A stretch of DNA of 64,000 nt from an uncultured Flavobacteriaceae bacterium (GTDB lineage: Bacteria; Bacteroidota; Bacteroidia; Flavobacteriales; Flavobacteriaceae). This document shows positions 63,709 through 64,000 of this stretch, in pieces. The notes below the pieces were generated by a model that did not search any database, was not told the DNA's origin, and saw nothing but the letters and a program-made list of their open reading frames with translations. Every line of letters starts with the position of its first letter. The stretch's first letter is position 1. Position numbers and translations under genes: made by a program. Location: contig CANLUS010000001.1 of assembly GCA_947494325.1 (NCBI GenBank), positions 558,001-622,000 of the forward strand, in the 5' to 3' direction.

Positions 63709-64000
63709 TGAAAAAAATATTCGTTTTACTATTCTTAGTTTCAGCTACAGCTTACTCACAGCAAGTTGATTATAATATTCAAAAAGGTTTTGTGGCAAAC
63801 GGTTACGATGTAGTTTCATATTTTTCAAATAAAGCTACCAAAGGTAATAGCAAATACACCTACACCTATAAAGGGGCTGCATATAAATTCGTATCGAAAG
63901 AAAACCTCGAAAGTTTTAAAAGCAATACCGAAATGTACATACCTCAATATGGAGGATACTGTGCCTATGCTATTGGGAAAAATGGTGAAAAAGTATCTAT
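63708..64000 (+). CDS. Secreted YHS domain protein, 3' end cut by window
   Basis: Paralogue of the preceding gene. It opens with a signal peptide (MKKIFVLLFLVSATAYSQ) and shows NGYDVVSYFSNKATKGN and YIPQYGGYCAYAIG. The ATG at 63708 shares one base with the stop of the upstream gene (TGATG); an ATG one codon earlier is also possible. The end lies outside the window. Function unknown. Confidence 0.85.
   Translation, partial: MKKIFVLLFLVSATAYSQQVDYNIQKGFVANGYDVVSYFSNKATKGNSKYTYTYKGAAYKFVSKENLESFKSNTEMYIPQYGGYCAYAIGKNGEKVS

Noticed and set aside
1-64000. CRISPR arrays, tRNA or rRNA genes, insertion sequences, prophage
   Set aside because: No regular spaced repeats, cloverleaf-like segments, transposase, integrase or terminal repeats were seen on either strand.

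Overview
The window looks like chromosomal DNA from a member of the Flavobacteriaceae (Bacteroidota), probably marine. The basis is AT-rich DNA, many TAnnTTTG promoter elements just before genes, few Shine-Dalgarno sites, and families typical of the group: a DUF4292 lipoprotein, DUF2480, DUF3078, an HU/CCDC81-type SPOR protein, TonB-dependent receptors with carboxypeptidase-like N-terminal domains, and a sigma/anti-sigma pair whose anti-sigma ends in an outer-membrane barrel. No rRNA, tRNA, CRISPR array, prophage, transposase or insertion sequence was seen. Genes are dense, often overlap by 1-8 bases, and sit on both strands.

Layout. 0-3 kb: a truncated secreted protein, a GNAT acetyltransferase, a Lys/Glu-rich coiled-coil protein and a GH5 glycosidase lipoprotein. 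3-10 kb: queD-lpxH-radA operon, kbl, a small flavobacterial protein, dprA, an HU-SPOR protein and an acyl-CoA thioesterase. 10-14 kb: operon of nucleotidyltransferase, TPR protein, DUF4292 lipoprotein and an EnvC-like murein hydrolase activator. 14-31 kb: MBL hydrolase, comEC, a candidate small RNA, MATE exporter, surE-small membrane protein-lpxB, prc protease, an OppC-like permease, tilS, tryptophan dioxygenase, a DUF3108 protein, an M23 peptidase lipoprotein and pgi. 31-46 kb: the most interesting stretch, with two TonB-dependent receptors, each followed by a non-SusD partner protein, a lipid-anchored endonuclease I with two adhesion-type domains, and two endonuclease/exonuclease/phosphatase (EEP) proteins. 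I read this as a candidate extracellular nucleic-acid scavenging locus. 46-54 kb: hflX, a CNNM-type membrane protein, a DUF3078 barrel protein, sufE-DUF59-DUF2480, a PfkB kinase and a long PurF homologue. 54-64 kb: two lipoproteins, an AlbA/Schlafen-type protein, cytochrome c, SDR, ALDH7-type dehydrogenase, a lipoprotein-ECF sigma-dual-membrane anti-sigma operon, a LuxE-like protein and two tandem YHS proteins, the last cut by the window edge.

How the genes fit together. Envelope building (lpxH, lpxB, EnvC-like, SPOR, prc, M23) is spread through the first half. DNA processing (dprA, comEC, radA) shares the window with the proposed nuclease/TonB locus, so incoming DNA could be used for either recombination or nutrition. 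The sigma/anti-sigma operon at 59.8-62.2 kb is a candidate sensor of outer-membrane state. All functions are inferred from sequence reading alone; no database search or structure prediction was run.
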